Shown here: one piece after another, positions 38,401-51,800 of the stretch
Numbering within the stretch: the stretch's first letter is position 1
How the letters are laid out: each line of letters begins with the position of its first letter
NCBI GenBank assembly: GCA_026413225.1
Contig: CM048552.1
Location: forward strand, 169,458,053-169,522,052
Source of the DNA: Otis tarda
Lineage: Eukaryota > Chordata > Aves > Otidiformes > Otididae
DNA: 64,000 nucleotides
Reading direction: 5' to 3'
Program-made: the position numbers and the translations under genes
Notes under the pieces: model-generated
Told to the model about the DNA's origin: nothing
Database searches by the model: none
What the model saw: only the letters and a program-made list of their open reading frames with translations

Positions 38401-38424
38401 CCACTTGTGATTGATTATTCTCGT
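35401..38424. other. Intergenic, no gene seen
   Basis: AT-rich unique sequence with T tracts near 36090-36130 and an A tract at 36600-36613. The open frames are short and have no recognisable family signature. Confidence 0.6.
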
Positions 38425-38640
38425 CATACTGCGTCCAGTTCTGGAGCCCCCAACATAAGAAGGACATGGACCAGCTGGAGAGGGTCCAGAGGAGGGCCAC
38501 GAAGATGACAAGAGGGCTGGAGCACCTTTCCCACGAGGACAGGCTGAGAGAGTTGGGGCTGTTCAGCCTGGAGAAGAGAAGGCTCCAGGAAGAACTTATA
38601 GTGGCCTTATAGTGACCTAAAAGGGGCTTATAGGAAAGAT
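38425..38640 (+). mobile_element. CR1 LINE fragment
   Basis: Contains the ggacatggaccagctggaga phrase and the gttggggctgttcagcctgg phrase of the CR1 3' coding end, plus strand. It is truncated at both ends and frameshifted. Confidence 0.8.
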
Positions 38641-39481
38641 GGGGAGAAACTCTGCACTTGTTCAATTTAACAAGAAGGTGAGCTGGGCATAAGGTGTAGC
38701 AGGAAGGACAAAATCAAGATCCTGCTTGCTTCTTCCCAGGGTGTGACTAACATCTGGAACGGAAAGGATACTGTATCTTCCATTTCTGCATAGGACTGGC
38801 ATAGCAAGATGCACTAGACAGCGCCAACTTAAAATCTGCCACTCCAGGAATCAACAGTCCATGCACTACGTGACACGGCCCAAAACTGTAGGCTTGTAGT
38901 AAAAAATGGGGCAGAGCATTAGCTGGTGTATAACACACACAGTAGACAGCAGTTCGGAAATAACATTTGGGATGGACCTACTTAATTAGTAGGAAACCGA
39001 CCTCTCTTCCCATGTGCTTCATGACACGAAGCTGAGACTGCAGTGCCGGCATCAGCGTCAGAGCTGCCTCCAGCCTCGGCCAGGTTCATGGAGCTACCAT
39101 GTTCCTTCAAGGCATGTGGGCCTCGCAGCTGCCTCTGTCATACTGGTTTGCCAGAGGAAATTGGGGAATCTGAGCGGCCATTTACTCCCATGTGCAGGCA
39201 CAAATCCAAGTGTGGCTCTGCCCTGTAATTGTTTGGTCGTGCAGACTGGAATGACACAGTTGTTAATTGCTGACTGTACTAAGATTTCTGGAAGATGAAG
39301 CTCTACTGGTTGGTGTCATAGGGGCAGAGTTATGAGCCATGTCTTTCCTTTCCTGCTCCACCTCATTTTGGGAAGAAAATGAGGTATTAATTACATCCTG
39401 GGCTCTTTCCCAGTCATCCTCCCCACAGACACAAGCAGGTGCTAAGCTTCATTTTGCTGCCATTGGCAAAGTGGAGCAATC

Positions 39482-39556
39482 CTGTCCCCACATTAGTAGA
39501 AGCTAATGAGCAAGTATACAACAAGCTGTCCCCACATTAGTACAAGCTAATGAGGT
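39482..39556. repeat. Short direct repeat containing a small inverted repeat
   Basis: The phrase ctgtccccacattagta occurs at 39482 and again at 39526, 44 bp apart. Each copy continues into a CATTAG...CTAATG hairpin. It is a local tandem duplication of no known function. Confidence 0.6.
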
Positions 39557-39907
39557 TCCACAACACGAGCATCTTGTATTACAAAACTGACCCATTTTAT
39601 TTTTTAAAACACAAGGCCATTTAGAGATATGCAATACAGACTTAGCATAGGGTGACTTTGGAAGTGTGATGTATGTTGTTAAATATCCACTACTAGTAAT
39701 GTTTCTATACTTAAAAAATAATAATAAACACGAGAGTTTGCAGATTTGGCTATTGACTATAACAACCTTGGCTTTCAAGAAAAACTGTTTAACAACTGTT
39801 AATGTCAGTTCAAAAAAGCAACGCTCAGTTCTATGACTTGCAATCTACATACACCAGCTACAAATACTTCAAACATCTGTGGCTTTGGGACACTCTGTCA
39901 ACAGCCT

Positions 39908-40005
39908 TTCACAGAATTGTGGGATGGTTGAGATTGGAGGTGACCTCTGGAGGTCATCTGGTCCAACACCTTTGCTCAAGCAGGGCCACACAGAGCCCTT
40001 TTCTT
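39908..40005 (-). mobile_element. CR1 LINE 3'-end fragment
   Basis: Reads cacagaattgtgggatggtt, then ggtcatctggtccaacacct, the reverse complement of the CR1 3' end. About 100 bp. Confidence 0.75.
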
Positions 40006-40621
40006 CAGCTGTATCACCTGTCTTCTCCCTGCACCAAAAGAAAGCAGGAGAGATATACAATCCCACACCTTAGGTCTGTTATACAGAAAGACCATGGTCA
40101 CAGAAAGTTCTAAATGTCCACAGCATATTTCATAATTAATTTTTTTGTAGTTTCAAGATTAGAGGTAGACCTTCAGATCTTAAAGACCATCTGCTCTCAG
40201 AGCTTTTACAGGTCCCAGTTTTTAAGTGACAATGGCTCATTCAATTCACTATGCAGGAGTCAACATAAAAAAGCAAAGGACTAAACATTCATATAAACAT
40301 TCATCTTTTTGAGACACAGTCAAGGAAGAGTAATACAAAGCTGACTTGCTGTTCTTTTGAAGCACTAGTAGTGTATTTGTGGGGAAAGGCAGAAGTGCCT
40401 CAGCTTTCAGATGCTCAGGAGTTGATAGGTATTAGCTATTTGTGAAGGACAGATGGGCAAGTCTTCAGGTCTGGACCCATTCCGTGACATTATCCTCAAA
40501 GCTCATATTGATGCCTCTTGAGATGAAACTCGGTATAGAGTTAATGAGAAGTATCAGGAGGATTATAGTTTGACCTCCTCTGCACATAGATAGCAAAGGC
40601 AGTACATCTGCAGATGTACAG

Positions 40622-41643
40622 ATGTGTGCAGTCAACAGCTCAATATCCAAGTGGAGACTGGTGACGAGTGGCGTTCCTGAGGGCTTCGTGTTGGGACCGG
40701 CCCTGTTTAACATCTTTGTCGGCGACATGGACAGTGGGATAGAGTGCACCCTTAGCAAGTTTCCTGAGGACACCAAGCTGTGTGGTGTGGTCAACATGCT
40801 AGAGGGGAGGGATGCCATCCAGAGGGACCTTGACAGGCTGGAGAGGTGGGCCCGTGCCAACCTCATGAAGTTCAACCAGGCCAAGTACAAGGTCCTGCAC
40901 ATGGGTCGGGGCAATCCTAAGCACAAATACAGGCTGGGTGGAGAATGGATTGAGAGCAGCCCTGAGGAGAAGGACTTGGGAGTGCTGGTGGATGGAAAGC
41001 TCAACATGACCTGACAATGTGTGCTTGCAGCCCAGAAAGCCAACAGCATCCTGGGCTGCATCAAGAGAAGCATGGCCAGCATGTCGAGGGAGGTGATTCT
41101 GCCCCTCTACTCTGCTCTTGTGAGACCCCACCTGGAATACTGCATCCAGCTCTGGAGCCCCCAACACAAGAAGGACATGGACCAGCTGGAGAGGGTCCAG
41201 AGGAGGCCACAAAGATGATCAGAGGGCTGGAGCATCTCTCCTATGAGGACAGGCTGAGAGAGTTGGGGCTGTTCAGCCTGGAGAAGAGTAGGCTTCAGGG
41301 AGACCTTATAGCGGCCTTCCAGTATAGCAGCTTATAAGAAAGATGGGGAGAAACTCTTCAGCAGGGCCTGTTGCGATAGGATGAGGGGTAAAGGTTTTAA
41401 AATAGAGGGAGGTACATTCAGACTGGATATAAGGAAGAAGTTTTTTACAATGAGGGTGGTGGAACACTGGAACAGGTTGCCCAGAAAGGTGGTGGATGCC
41501 CCATCTCTGGAAACATTCAAGGCCAGGTTGGACGGGGCTCTGAGCAACCTGATCTAGTTGAAGATGTCCCTGCTCCTTGCAGGAGGATTGGACTAGATGA
41601 CTTTTAAAGGTCCCTTCCAACCCAAACTGTTCTGTGATTCTAT
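40622..41643 (+). pseudogene. CR1 LINE with degenerate reverse transcriptase
   Basis: A 5'-truncated CR1 ending in the typical tcccttccaacccaaac...tgattctatg tail near 41643. Frame 40622-41014 holds the C-terminal part of the reverse transcriptase, including SGVPEG-VLGPALFNIF and CTLSKF. The catalytic FADD box reads FPED, so the active site is lost. A TGA at 41012-41014 interrupts the frame. The next segment (from 41021) keeps [12 protein letters not shown] and [13 protein letters not shown], then shifts frame near 41212, where the ggagggcc phrase has lost a G. It is a dead copy. Confidence 0.9.
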
Positions 41644-44600
41644 GTACATCTATACATATCTAAATAGCAATTAACAGCAAAACTCAAAACTCAGTGAAAG
41701 TACAAACTAAAACTTTGAAGAACATACAAAAATGTTTCTGTTCCATCAAGCCATCCTAATGCCATCCAGTTTCATCAGCCCTGCTGTTTTAGCCCATGCT
41801 CTGATGCTATGGGCTGTGGTATGCTACAATGACAGGAATTCCTTGATCTCCTGATCATCCACTCGCATATATCTGAGGCCTATAATGCTTAATGCTTTTT
41901 CTGGGAGATTATAGGGGTCCCATGTCTGGAAATGGTGGACTACATCCACTATGCAAAATCAGACTCACATTTAACACTAGTAGAAAACCTACAGAGATGA
42001 ATGCTGAAATTCAATTGCAAATGCAATCACGTTTTCCTAAATTAAAAAATTAAGTGTTCGAAGCATAGATTGAAGAATTTCACTTCATAATGCCAGAGAT
42101 CAGTCTGGCAGCTTCAAAAAAATAAAACTCACTTAAAACAAAACAAAACAAAAAAAACCCACAAAACACAAAAACAAATAAAACAAGAACAAGAATTAAC
42201 CTTTTTTCTGTATGACACAAACACTGACTGATGAAGGTAGGATAGGTTTGTCAAAAAGATGGATGTGCCCCAAAATTGTTCTCTTCTACAACTACCTTCT
42301 GTATTAAAAAATTAAAGTCAGAGTCAAAAAGAGATCTATGGATATTCAAGAAAATGTAAGCTTTAAAATAAAAATATTTAAAACTTGAAAAGTGCGGCTT
42401 TACCTTCTGACAAAGATTGTTTATGAGCATAAGCCCAGTGGAGAGGAGTCTGTGGAAATAAAATATCAAAAATCTCAGGAAGGACTGATATCTCTGTCTT
42501 GGCTGGCAACGTTCAGCTCTCCCCATAAGTAGGTGAATGAATACAGCCTATTACTTTTAGACATCAAAGGTCACTAAATTGAGTTAGATAAGAAGTGCAC
42601 AGCAAACCTATGGACTTTGGGAGTTATTGTACATGAAAACATCTATACTACTCTGAAGAACTTAACAATGTTTTTATAAGCCAAAAGGGCTGTTAGGAAT
42701 CTGTAATTCTGAGGTAGGAATGAATAAGGGAATTAGATTTTTATTACTTTATTAACATAACAATTTATTTATATTTTAAGATTATTGATGTTAAAATGCA
42801 CTTTATATATTAATCCAGAGAATATATATGTCTATTTTTTGAGATTTTTATAGTTCCTTTTAAATGTTTGGTACCCATAGGTCACATACACGACACATAC
42901 ACGACACCATCATTTAGGAATAGGAAACAATGTTTTAAATGAAGGTGTTAAATTGTTGAAACCTAAGGAGAGAGTGTTTAATTCTTCTTTGGTTGCTTTC
43001 CAGTCTTTTCAAAGATTCATTCCTTCCCTTGGTATCTTCTCCAGGGCTTTAATTGTACAGATAGGGATTAAATTCAGGGTATGTTTTATTTTCCCTTGGA
43101 TGCATTATGAATTTTATGTTGAGCAGCTACAGGAGAAATAAAAACTTATTTGCCTTACGGAACTATGACATTCTAGAAGTTAATAATTACTTTGACCCTT
43201 TGCACAGATTCTCTATTATGTTGCATTAAATGAAACATGATCTTCAGGATTTTCTTCAGTCAAAGTACTGATTTCACGTGTGACTGAAGTTTAATTTAAG
43301 ACTATTCCTCATTTTGTGGTTTTAAAATTGTTATTAAGAACCTAAAGATGTTGTGTCTTAAATAGAAACCACCTTATGCATAGAAGCCACTTTATATTTC
43401 AGAGGAAATGGTTTCCTCAGATCTAATAAATACTTTTACTTTATACTTCTCTGATTCCTGCTGTGAAATGAAATGAAAAATGCCTGAAAGATGCTACAGA
43501 ACATTGCAGTCACTTCTGAAGATGTGGAATCTAAATCTTTATGAGGCCTTAAGATTTCAAGTCTTAGACTTCCTAGAACTGGGAATGTCAGCAGCTTTTA
43601 TTTATTTATTTATTCTAGTTACTCTGAATATCGCCACAGAAGGGTCATGACAGCACACTTCTATCAACACAGTAATGTTAAAAACCTACCACATGCAGAC
43701 AAGTCTTATCTAGTGCATAAAATGTATTCGTCAAATCCTTTTACTGATCACAAAATCAGTTACAGTACTGTGCTTCTGAATGGCTGGAAAGCAGTTTAGA
43801 AAACGAAATGTCAAACAGAGAAGTTACTACCATCATTCTACCCATACATTTTATGTGGGTAAGACTTAGAGGCTGTGGTTTTTTGCTGGCCATTGTATAT
43901 TTAAGGAACAAAGGTAGTTATAAATATGAGAGAGAAGTGGGCTGACACATGCTTGCCTGACTTATTTCCACTAGACACTGGCTTTTGCAAAGGATTAAGG
44001 GCCAGATTCAAAACCAAATTTAGATTCTTATCACAACGCCTAATTTCTATGTGCCTGTCCCTTCAAAGACCCATCAGAATCCCAGGCTTAGTGACCCTTT
44101 TTACATGTTCAGGGGGAGTTAACTTACAAGTTGGTGACTGTGCGCCAAGGACTTTTTAGACGTCTACAGAACAGTCTCCAGAGAATTTCAGGCTCTGGTG
44201 ATTTTCTCTCTACTGACTGGATGTGCTGTTCACTCTCCAATACGCAAGGAAACCAAAGCGTATCTTGTAATTGGGAAGTCCTCACTGAAGTACCTACTAA
44301 GGTGGCAGTTTATTTGGTTGGCTTGCTACACTGTCCAGTTTTCAAGAAACTTTCAAGGATGATAATCAAGCCACAAATAATCGCATGCAGGCAGCCTTAG
44401 CTTCCTCCAGCTCTTATTTAGCTGTCGCAGATACCAGATTTTTTGGCAGTCTCTCTGCTGAGGTCAAGTGATTCTCTGTGGTATGGAAAATTGTAAATAA
44501 GGACCATAATTGCTAATGACTCTTACTCTGTTAGAGATGCAGCAAAGTGAAGTTAAGCTTTTTCAAACAAAAGTAAGTACTAGCGGTCTGTGGTGGCTTC

Positions 44601-45079
44601 CCACGAGCAGCACGAAGCCAGGGACGGATCTTGAAGGAGTTCCCATGCTGAGGGAACAGGCAGGCAGCCTACCTTATATCCAAAAAAGTCTTCTCACCTT
44701 CACTCCTGCTCTCTAGGGGTCCCTCTGCTGTTATCCTGACTCCGTGTGACAAAGGTAGGACCTCAGGATGGTCATCAATTGATAGGTCAGCCAAGACCAT
44801 AGCTGAGATGTAACCTAAGTCAATTACCTGAATTTCCTCTCTGTCTGAGACAAACAGGCAGGCAGCTTAGAGAGCCATCCACCCTGCCCCAAGAAACGCA
44901 AAGCAAACAACTTCCTTGAAATGCTCGCCTTTTGTTTATCGACTGCGCAAAATGCTTCACTCGGGGGCTCAGGTGGGACGCCAGTCTTTCAGAAGCCCAC
45001 CGAGCTGACTGAGGTAGCTTCACTGCGGACATTTGCTTTCGGAGCTCAGTTAATCCAGGACACTGGCAAAAGCAGCAGC
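41644..45079. other. Intergenic upstream of RBM26, no gene seen
   Basis: AT-rich unique sequence with an A/C-rich tract near 42125-42185 and a TTTA microsatellite near 43597-43616. No coding region, RNA gene or recognisable repeat apart from these. Confidence 0.6.
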
Positions 45080-45210
45080 GTACGTTAACTTTTCAGGGGA
45101 AGGCTGACTACCCCGAACGCCGGGGCACCGCTCTCCCCTCCCGTTCCCGGCCGCTCCGACTGGGACGCCGCCAACGACCGCCACCACCGGCCGCCCCTCC
45201 CACCTCGCTT

Positions 45211-45275
45211 ACGGCACGGCACGGCACGGCACGGCACGGCACGGCACGGCACGGCACGGCACGGCACGGCACGGC
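45211..45275. repeat. (ACGGC)13 microsatellite
   Basis: Thirteen perfect tandem copies of the pentamer acggc inside the CpG island, probably length-variable between individuals. Confidence 0.97.
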
Positions 45276-45309
45276 CCCGCCTCCCGGCAGCCCCCGCGCG
45301 CCGCCCGTC

Positions 45310-45354
45310 CTCGCGAGACTCCTTATTCTCGCGACGGCGGGGCGCCGCCATCTT
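45310..45354. promoter_or_regulatory. CGCG-box pair and YY1-like site
   Basis: CCTCGCGAGA at 45309-45318 and TTCTCGCGAC at 45325-45334 are close to the TCTCGCGAGA core promoter element. GCCGCCATCTT at 45344-45354 is the reverse complement of the YY1/TISU consensus AAGATGGCGGC. These elements usually sit at transcription starts. The YY1 orientation would suit a divergent minus-strand transcript. Confidence 0.5.
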
Positions 45355-45768
45355 ACCTGCTCTCTCGCTCGCTCGGTTTGCCTCTGCGGCGAAAGGGAGA
45401 GGTTGGGAGGTGGTGGTGAGGGGGAAGGGGGTGCGTTTCGGGGCCAGCCGCTCTTTGAGCCCGTCGCCCGCCGCTGAGGCGGGGGCGGAGAAGGAACTGC
45501 GAAACTACCGGACCGCGGTCCCCCGGCCAAGGAGCGGCGAGAGCGGGGCCCGCAGGGAGCAGCAGCCGCTCGGCTGGTTCCGCCCCCTTCGTGGCGCTGG
45601 GCCTCCGGCCCTTGCCAGGCGGCTTCTGCCGAACCGGGAGGCGGCCGCGGCCTCGGCAGGTGGGGGAAGGCGCAGCGGGAGCCGGGGTCCCGGCCGGCGG
45701 GGCGGCGCGGACCCCGCCGTCGTTGTTGCTGCTGCTGCCGAGGAGGCGGGGGGCCCGGGCCGCTCTGG

Positions 45769-45839
45769 ATGGTGGTTAAAATGATCATAGAAAACTTCGA
45801 GGCGCTGAAATCCTGGCTCAGCAAAACCTTGGAGCCCAT
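45769..45839 (+). CDS. RBM26: RBM26 coding exon 1
   Basis: Encodes the start codon to LEP plus two bases of the next codon. The donor is gtgagtag. Confidence 0.93.
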
Positions 45840-48800
45840 GTGAGTAGCTACGACCCTTCCTCTCTCCCCCGCCCCCTCCGAAATAAACCTTCCCTTGGAA
45901 AAGACGGGAATCCTCAGGGGAGGGAAACGCTGTGCCGGAGAGGCCCGTGAAGGCATCCCGGGAGGTGCCCTCCCAGCGCCCTTCTCCCCCGGCCCTCTTG
46001 TGTGGGGATCCTGCGGGGCTACGTCGTTCTCCCGCTCTCCGGGCGCCGTCCCCGGCGGGGGGGTGGGACCGCCGTCCTCGGGAGGATGGAGCTTCCCCCC
46101 CTAGCGACCGCATTCGTCTTTCCCTTTGTAGCCCAGGGTGAGCGGGAGATAACGTGTCTGTGTGAGCAGCTCGCTGTGCCCTGCTCTCAGTCCTCGCAGG
46201 GGCCAGGTGAATAGCCGCGGCCAGCCGCCTTGTCCAGTGGCCTTCTCTGTCAGAGCTCAGATGCCACTGGGATGTTTTCCAGGGTCCTAGGATCTTCCCA
46301 GTAGCGTTTTCTGTAGACTCGTTGTACGTTGTTCTCAGTCCTTTTGATTGCTTGATGCTCTCGTTTCCCCCTCCTCCCCCCGAGTAAAAGTTGCATCAGT
46401 AGAGCGCTTGGGAGTAGCAGCATCAGAGAATAATTTACTTGTTTGTGAATACCTGCTTGGCCTCTAAGCATAACATTCATGTGAGTAATTGGGGCTCTTC
46501 TGCGAATAGTCCACTTCTTCCTTCTCTGAATGATATCTTAGTAGAACTGAGACATGGAATTTGGCTTTAAAGGTTTCATCCTCTGGAATGATGGTGTCTG
46601 TAGACTTTTCAGATCAAGGCACGTGCTTGACTTGTTATTCTGAAACACCATTTTAACATTTCTCAATTAAATTGCTGGAGCTTGATTTGAGTCAGTAGAT
46701 CTAGAACTTACAAATTAATTCTGGTATTAACTTTTTTTCTGAGATGTTTGGCCACTATTGGTTTTACTCTGATGCTATCAAATAGGAAAAAAAAAAGTTT
46801 ACTTTATGGCTTCCGGAGCCGTTATTTAAGTATGTGTATAGTTTATATGGCTTATGCTGAAATAACTTGAAGAAGTTATAAAATACTGGGACATTATTAG
46901 GAAAGCCTCACTTGTGTTTGGGGGAGTGGGTATGGTGTGCTTTTTTTTTCCATAAGGCCTAATCCAAACCACATTGAAATAGATGAGTCTTAAACTTAAT
47001 TTCAGTGGACTTTGAATTAGGCCTGCACCAAATTAGATTGAGTGCCTTTACATAAAAGGTTTGACCCTTAAGACTGTGATAGGATTTTTGAATTATTATT
47101 ATTATTGGCAAAGAAAAAAATCTTGTAAAGATGCAGTTTTGGGAAGGTGAATTAATCTTCCTCTTGGGTCACCGTAAGGTAATATTAGAATAACAGAGCA
47201 CTTTGTGGTTGTGTTCTGTGGTAATAGATCCAGCTAGTCCTCTTGTGCAGAATGCTCCCTGTTAGTCTCTGGATACTTCCTTGCATGAATATTCTGTTAA
47301 TGGCAATCAGAAGATAGATACCAGTATTTAGAGTGTGCTGGTCAAGAGGCTTGGAACAGGCAGTATTTAACTTTGGGAAATCATGTAATTTCCAAAATAC
47401 ATGTTGGTAATTTGAAATGGTAAGTCATACTCACTTAGCTCTCAGTTGGTCTGCAGCTGGAGATTGGTATGTTAGCTTTGAACAGTTTACAAGCAGTGTT
47501 TTTAAACTCTATGAAACCTGAAATTAAAAGTCCGTTAGTGGCCTTTACAGGAGGGCTTCAGTTGACTATGAAATCCCTTTATTGAGTAAATACATAAGGT
47601 TCTTTTGATTCTGCAGATGTGTGTTTAGAATTCATTTATACTGTTCTTCGGCCCTTTCTTGAGTATTATGCATAAGGAGCTGAGGTTTAACTTTCACCAG
47701 TGAATAATAAAAGTTTCCTATTCATAATTTGGAAAGTGGCAAATGTTTGCTAGATACTATTTAGCTGGAGGTCAGTATGGTTCCTCAGTCTTTTGCCTCA
47801 AGCTCTGTTCATTAGTGATATGTAATAGTAACTTCTTGTCCTGGTAACAAACTCAGGTTGTTCCATGTTTCTTTATTTGTTTGAATATTGAACTGTCATA
47901 TCTGCAGTCAGCAGTTGGTGAACTCGGGATTTTCAGCTTTTGTGATAACTTTGTAGGACCAGAAGGACCACTATGTTTCTGTTAAAATGTGGTTCTCATG
48001 CTGGAAAACTATGTCGTGGTGTAGGGAATTGCTGATCTGGAGGATGTTGGGTTTTCTGAATTTTTAGCTTTGTGAGGAAACAAGCCAGCAGGGACTCTCA
48101 TTCAGTTTTGTGCAGTGTCCTATGTCCTATGCATTATTCCAATACATGCTGGAATTAGAGGAGAAGTATTGTAGTTTTCTAGCAGTCAGATACTCTTGGA
48201 GCTGCTTCTGATCGCAGCTATCTGAAATGTGTGCTTACAGCCATAGCTTCTGGCTGCATGAAAATTTTAGTATGCTGTTACTTCTTTAGAAGTTACTTGT
48301 AAGGAAGTAACTGCTGTTGGTGCAGTACTAGTATGGTACAATGAGACCGAAAGTACTACTCGTCTGGAGGTGTTACCATAGCCTGAAAATAATTTTTGTT
48401 GTATCTTTTCCTTTTAATGAAACAAAAAAAACCCCTGTGCCAAATGTTTTTAATCTTGTTGCTCTTTCAGAGAGCTTTAGCTGCAAGGTAGGAAGCTGAA
48501 TTTCCTAACTAGACTAAGGAAGACACCACTGTGTTAGATCATTATGAAGGTGTTGTCTCAATATTTTTAAGTGGAGAAGTGCATTTAAGATACATAAATA
48601 AATTTTATATACACCTATATAGGTCTATGTTTATGTGCTAGTTATCTAAAGCTGAGTAGTTAGAACATACTTCATTTTCCCAATTTGCCCGTTTCCAAGT
48701 AGCCAGCAGTTTTTAATCAGGATGTATAGCTTGTTCCAAAGGCCATAACACGTGTGCTTCTGAAACATAATGTTTCAGAACTAGAAGACAGCAATATTCA

Positions 48801-51800
48801 TAAAAATTGTTTAATTTTGTTATGAAGTTTTGTCTTTAAACTATTTTAAAGCATTAGCAAGAATGCTAACTTTTTAGTATATGAAACAAGTGTGTTATGT
48901 AATTGCATGAACTGGACATCGTTTGGTTGTTGGATTGCTTTCACATGGTTCCTCTGGGAAACACTATTCATAGATAATGTTTGGAGGAGAGGGATGATGG
49001 AGAATTTAAGTTTTGGAAATTTTTGTTTGTTTTGGACCGCACATCTAATGCTTTTGGCAAAGCCTTGGTGATTCTCCATAGAAACACTCCTTATCTGAGT
49101 TTGGTCGTGTTGCAGTGAGGCAGAAATTGCAAATGCTACCATGCTGGAGCGTTTACATAGTCCAGCTCTGCTTGAGGCTGATAGTTCTGTAATAACTTTC
49201 TACAGTTTTGCAGAGAGAGGCTGTTTTTGTGTTTTTGGTAATAACTCTTTGAGCATCTCAGTTTGGTTTACAGAGAATTACAAAATATGCACACAAAACC
49301 ATTACAGATACGTCTATGTGAATGTAGTACCAGTGTAAACAAAGTGGCAAAAGGGTTGTTTCTTTTTTTTTTTTTTTTTTTTTTTTTTTTGTGCTGTAGC
49401 TGCTCTGTATTTGACTGGAACTATCTTGTATCTTCACCTCCGGTCAGCTCTGTAAAGAGAGCATTGATCAACAGTCTTCATGGCTTGCAGACAGCCGTAT
49501 GCTTAGTTTCTAGTGTCATACGCTTTTTCTTATCCATGCCATGACTCCTGTAAAGTGTTTGAAAATAATGTTAAATTTGGAATATAACCTTATGTCTGTC
49601 ATTTCTAATTTCTGTACTAACAAGGTCTGCATTGAACCGTATCTATTGTGATGGGTTTCTTTTCTGTAAGTCCATTCCAAATCCTGTATAAACTGTGTAT
49701 ATAATCCTTGCCAGAATACCAGAATCTGGCTTGGCAAAGTTCCAAGTAGATTTTTCTTCTTTTTTTCTTGAATTTGTTTGAATCTCTACCTGTGAAAAAA
49801 TTAGTTCTTTTATACTAGTGATACACTCACCATTTTGCTTTGTAGGACACTGTAATGTTCTGCCCCTTGCCCTAATTCTTTACAGTGGAAAATTTTCTTG
49901 TTTTTAATTACCTTGTGTAAAATAAATTTAATTAAAATCTTCCGCTGGCCCACTGCATTTTACTTAAAACTTGATTAAGGGTCCCATAGCTAATTTTTTC
50001 CATTTTGCTGTATTTACGTTTTTATGAAAGTTTGTTCAAGCACTAAATCAGACTTGCAAGGAAGGTATCTAAAACAATGTTTGTGCAGTATTTAGGCATA
50101 CCTTATTAAAATGGAAAGGTTTTTTGCATTGATTAATTTTTTAAGTGATCATGGCATTGTAACTACTTATGTCAGAGGGAATAAAACCCAAATTGTTTAA
50201 AGAATATTGTGAGTATATTTATCATTGGAATATTTTATGGCAAACATTCAGTATGTTCTGGCATTCAGTTATGCATTCACTGGTTTTTTTTTTGTTTGTC
50301 ATACTTTTCAACCTTTCGTTGTTAAATCTCATTGTAATTTTTGGCTGTTTGGATCTTTGCTTGATTATTAACAGCCTTCTGGTTAGTTATCTTCACCCAG
50401 TTGCTTATGAACGCTAGTGAATAAAAAAGGTTTAACAGTAATGTCAGGGATATGCTAATAAGCCAAGATATTGAAAGCATAGAAATAAGTTAAAGTTAAA
50501 AACTCAGCATTCCTCTCCACATACATGTGGCACATTATTATACTAACAGTCGTCGACCCGCCAGGAGGTTTCACTCTTGTTTCCCATGAAACTTCCCAGG
50601 AAGTTTAAAAGCAGTAGATGTTTCTCTTCATTTCACTTACTCTGTTAACACTTTACGTTAAGCTATTTATAACTAAGATAAATAAAGCATGAATGCTCGT
50701 CATTAGTGTGTCTCTTTTAACACTAGTAAAGTTACTCTTCTGCATCTGTTATGAAACTTCATAGTTGGTTTACCTGACTTATGGAGAGCTGCTGTATTTG
50801 AGAATTTGAAGTTCCTGGCTTAAAATGCTGAAACTGCTAAGCTTCTGTGTAAAAATACTATGATAGAATTAAAATATTGATATTATAAGGTGTAGTTGAA
50901 AGCAGAAAATAAAGGGAAGAAAATTACTCCTGTTACAGGAAACCTTTATTATGCTTACGCTGAACATCAGCAGCAAAACGGAGCCCCTTGGCTGCATTGT
51001 AAGTCGTGGAGCCACTGTGATGATTTTTGCTTTCTGCATTGGATGCGTGCTGGACAACCAGCAAGCTGACAGCTGTTCTGCCTCGTGAGAGCTATCTTGA
51101 ATCTAGAGGTGGCATTTTCAGCTGCTGGTTACTGGTTGCAGCTGTATGAACATGTCAGATCTGTATATCATGATAATCTAGAGCTATTGTAATGACATCA
51201 GTAACTTATGTAACAGCATTGGAGGCTGTTGCATTCCTCAGTGTATTTCTATTACTTTAAGTACTGTTAAAGTGTTAATGAACGTGAGCATTACAGGAGT
51301 GATCCTTCTAGTCTACAGTAGTGTCTGAAGATAAAAGTCAGATCTTGCTGAATGAGCCTGTCATTCATTTTACTTGTTGAACACTGTAGCTTTTTATGGA
51401 TCTTTTTTTAGTAGCAACGCAACAGAATGGTACAACTGCCTAAATTAGACTAGCTGGTGTGCCCGATATACAGCGTACATTTTTCTGCACCCACTTGGCC
51501 CTGCAAATACGAAGCATGTCTCTCAGCCTTCAAACATAGCCATGTCCACCTTGGTTAATGTCAAAAACTGAGCGGTATTCTAGAGAAGTATAAATTTAAT
51601 CTTCAGGCAACAAAACTAGACTCTGAAATTTGGAATGTAAATTCTCAGGATCAGAGTACAACGAATAACATGCACCTACATTTTATTTCCTTTACAGAAA
51701 GACCGTTCACTGCCGGGAGAACTTCAGACGTGCTTTTGCAGTTTCAATGTATTGTGGTAGTTTAAATTTGTCAAGGAACTAGTTTCAGGGCTTGCAGCAC

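Larger units (their letters stand above)
45080..46215. promoter_or_regulatory. RBM26: CpG island promoter of RBM26
   Basis: An abrupt rise in G+C and CpG density against AT-rich flanks. It covers the first coding exon (45769-45839) and the start of intron 1. There is no TATA box, as expected for a housekeeping-type island promoter. It contains CGCG palindromes (45310-45332), a YY1-like site (45344-45354) and an (ACGGC)13 tract. The transcription start is not defined by sequence alone, but probably lies between 45350 and 45600. Confidence 0.85.

Noticed and set aside
45410..45784. Long upstream frame overlapping the RBM26 start codon
   Set aside because: It does not begin with ATG; the first base is the g of gtg, so it is not a supported upstream ORF.
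45108..45956. Minus-strand 282-codon frame with repeated RAVPC
   Set aside because: It is produced by the CpG island and the pentamer repeat, with low-complexity translation and no homologue I know.
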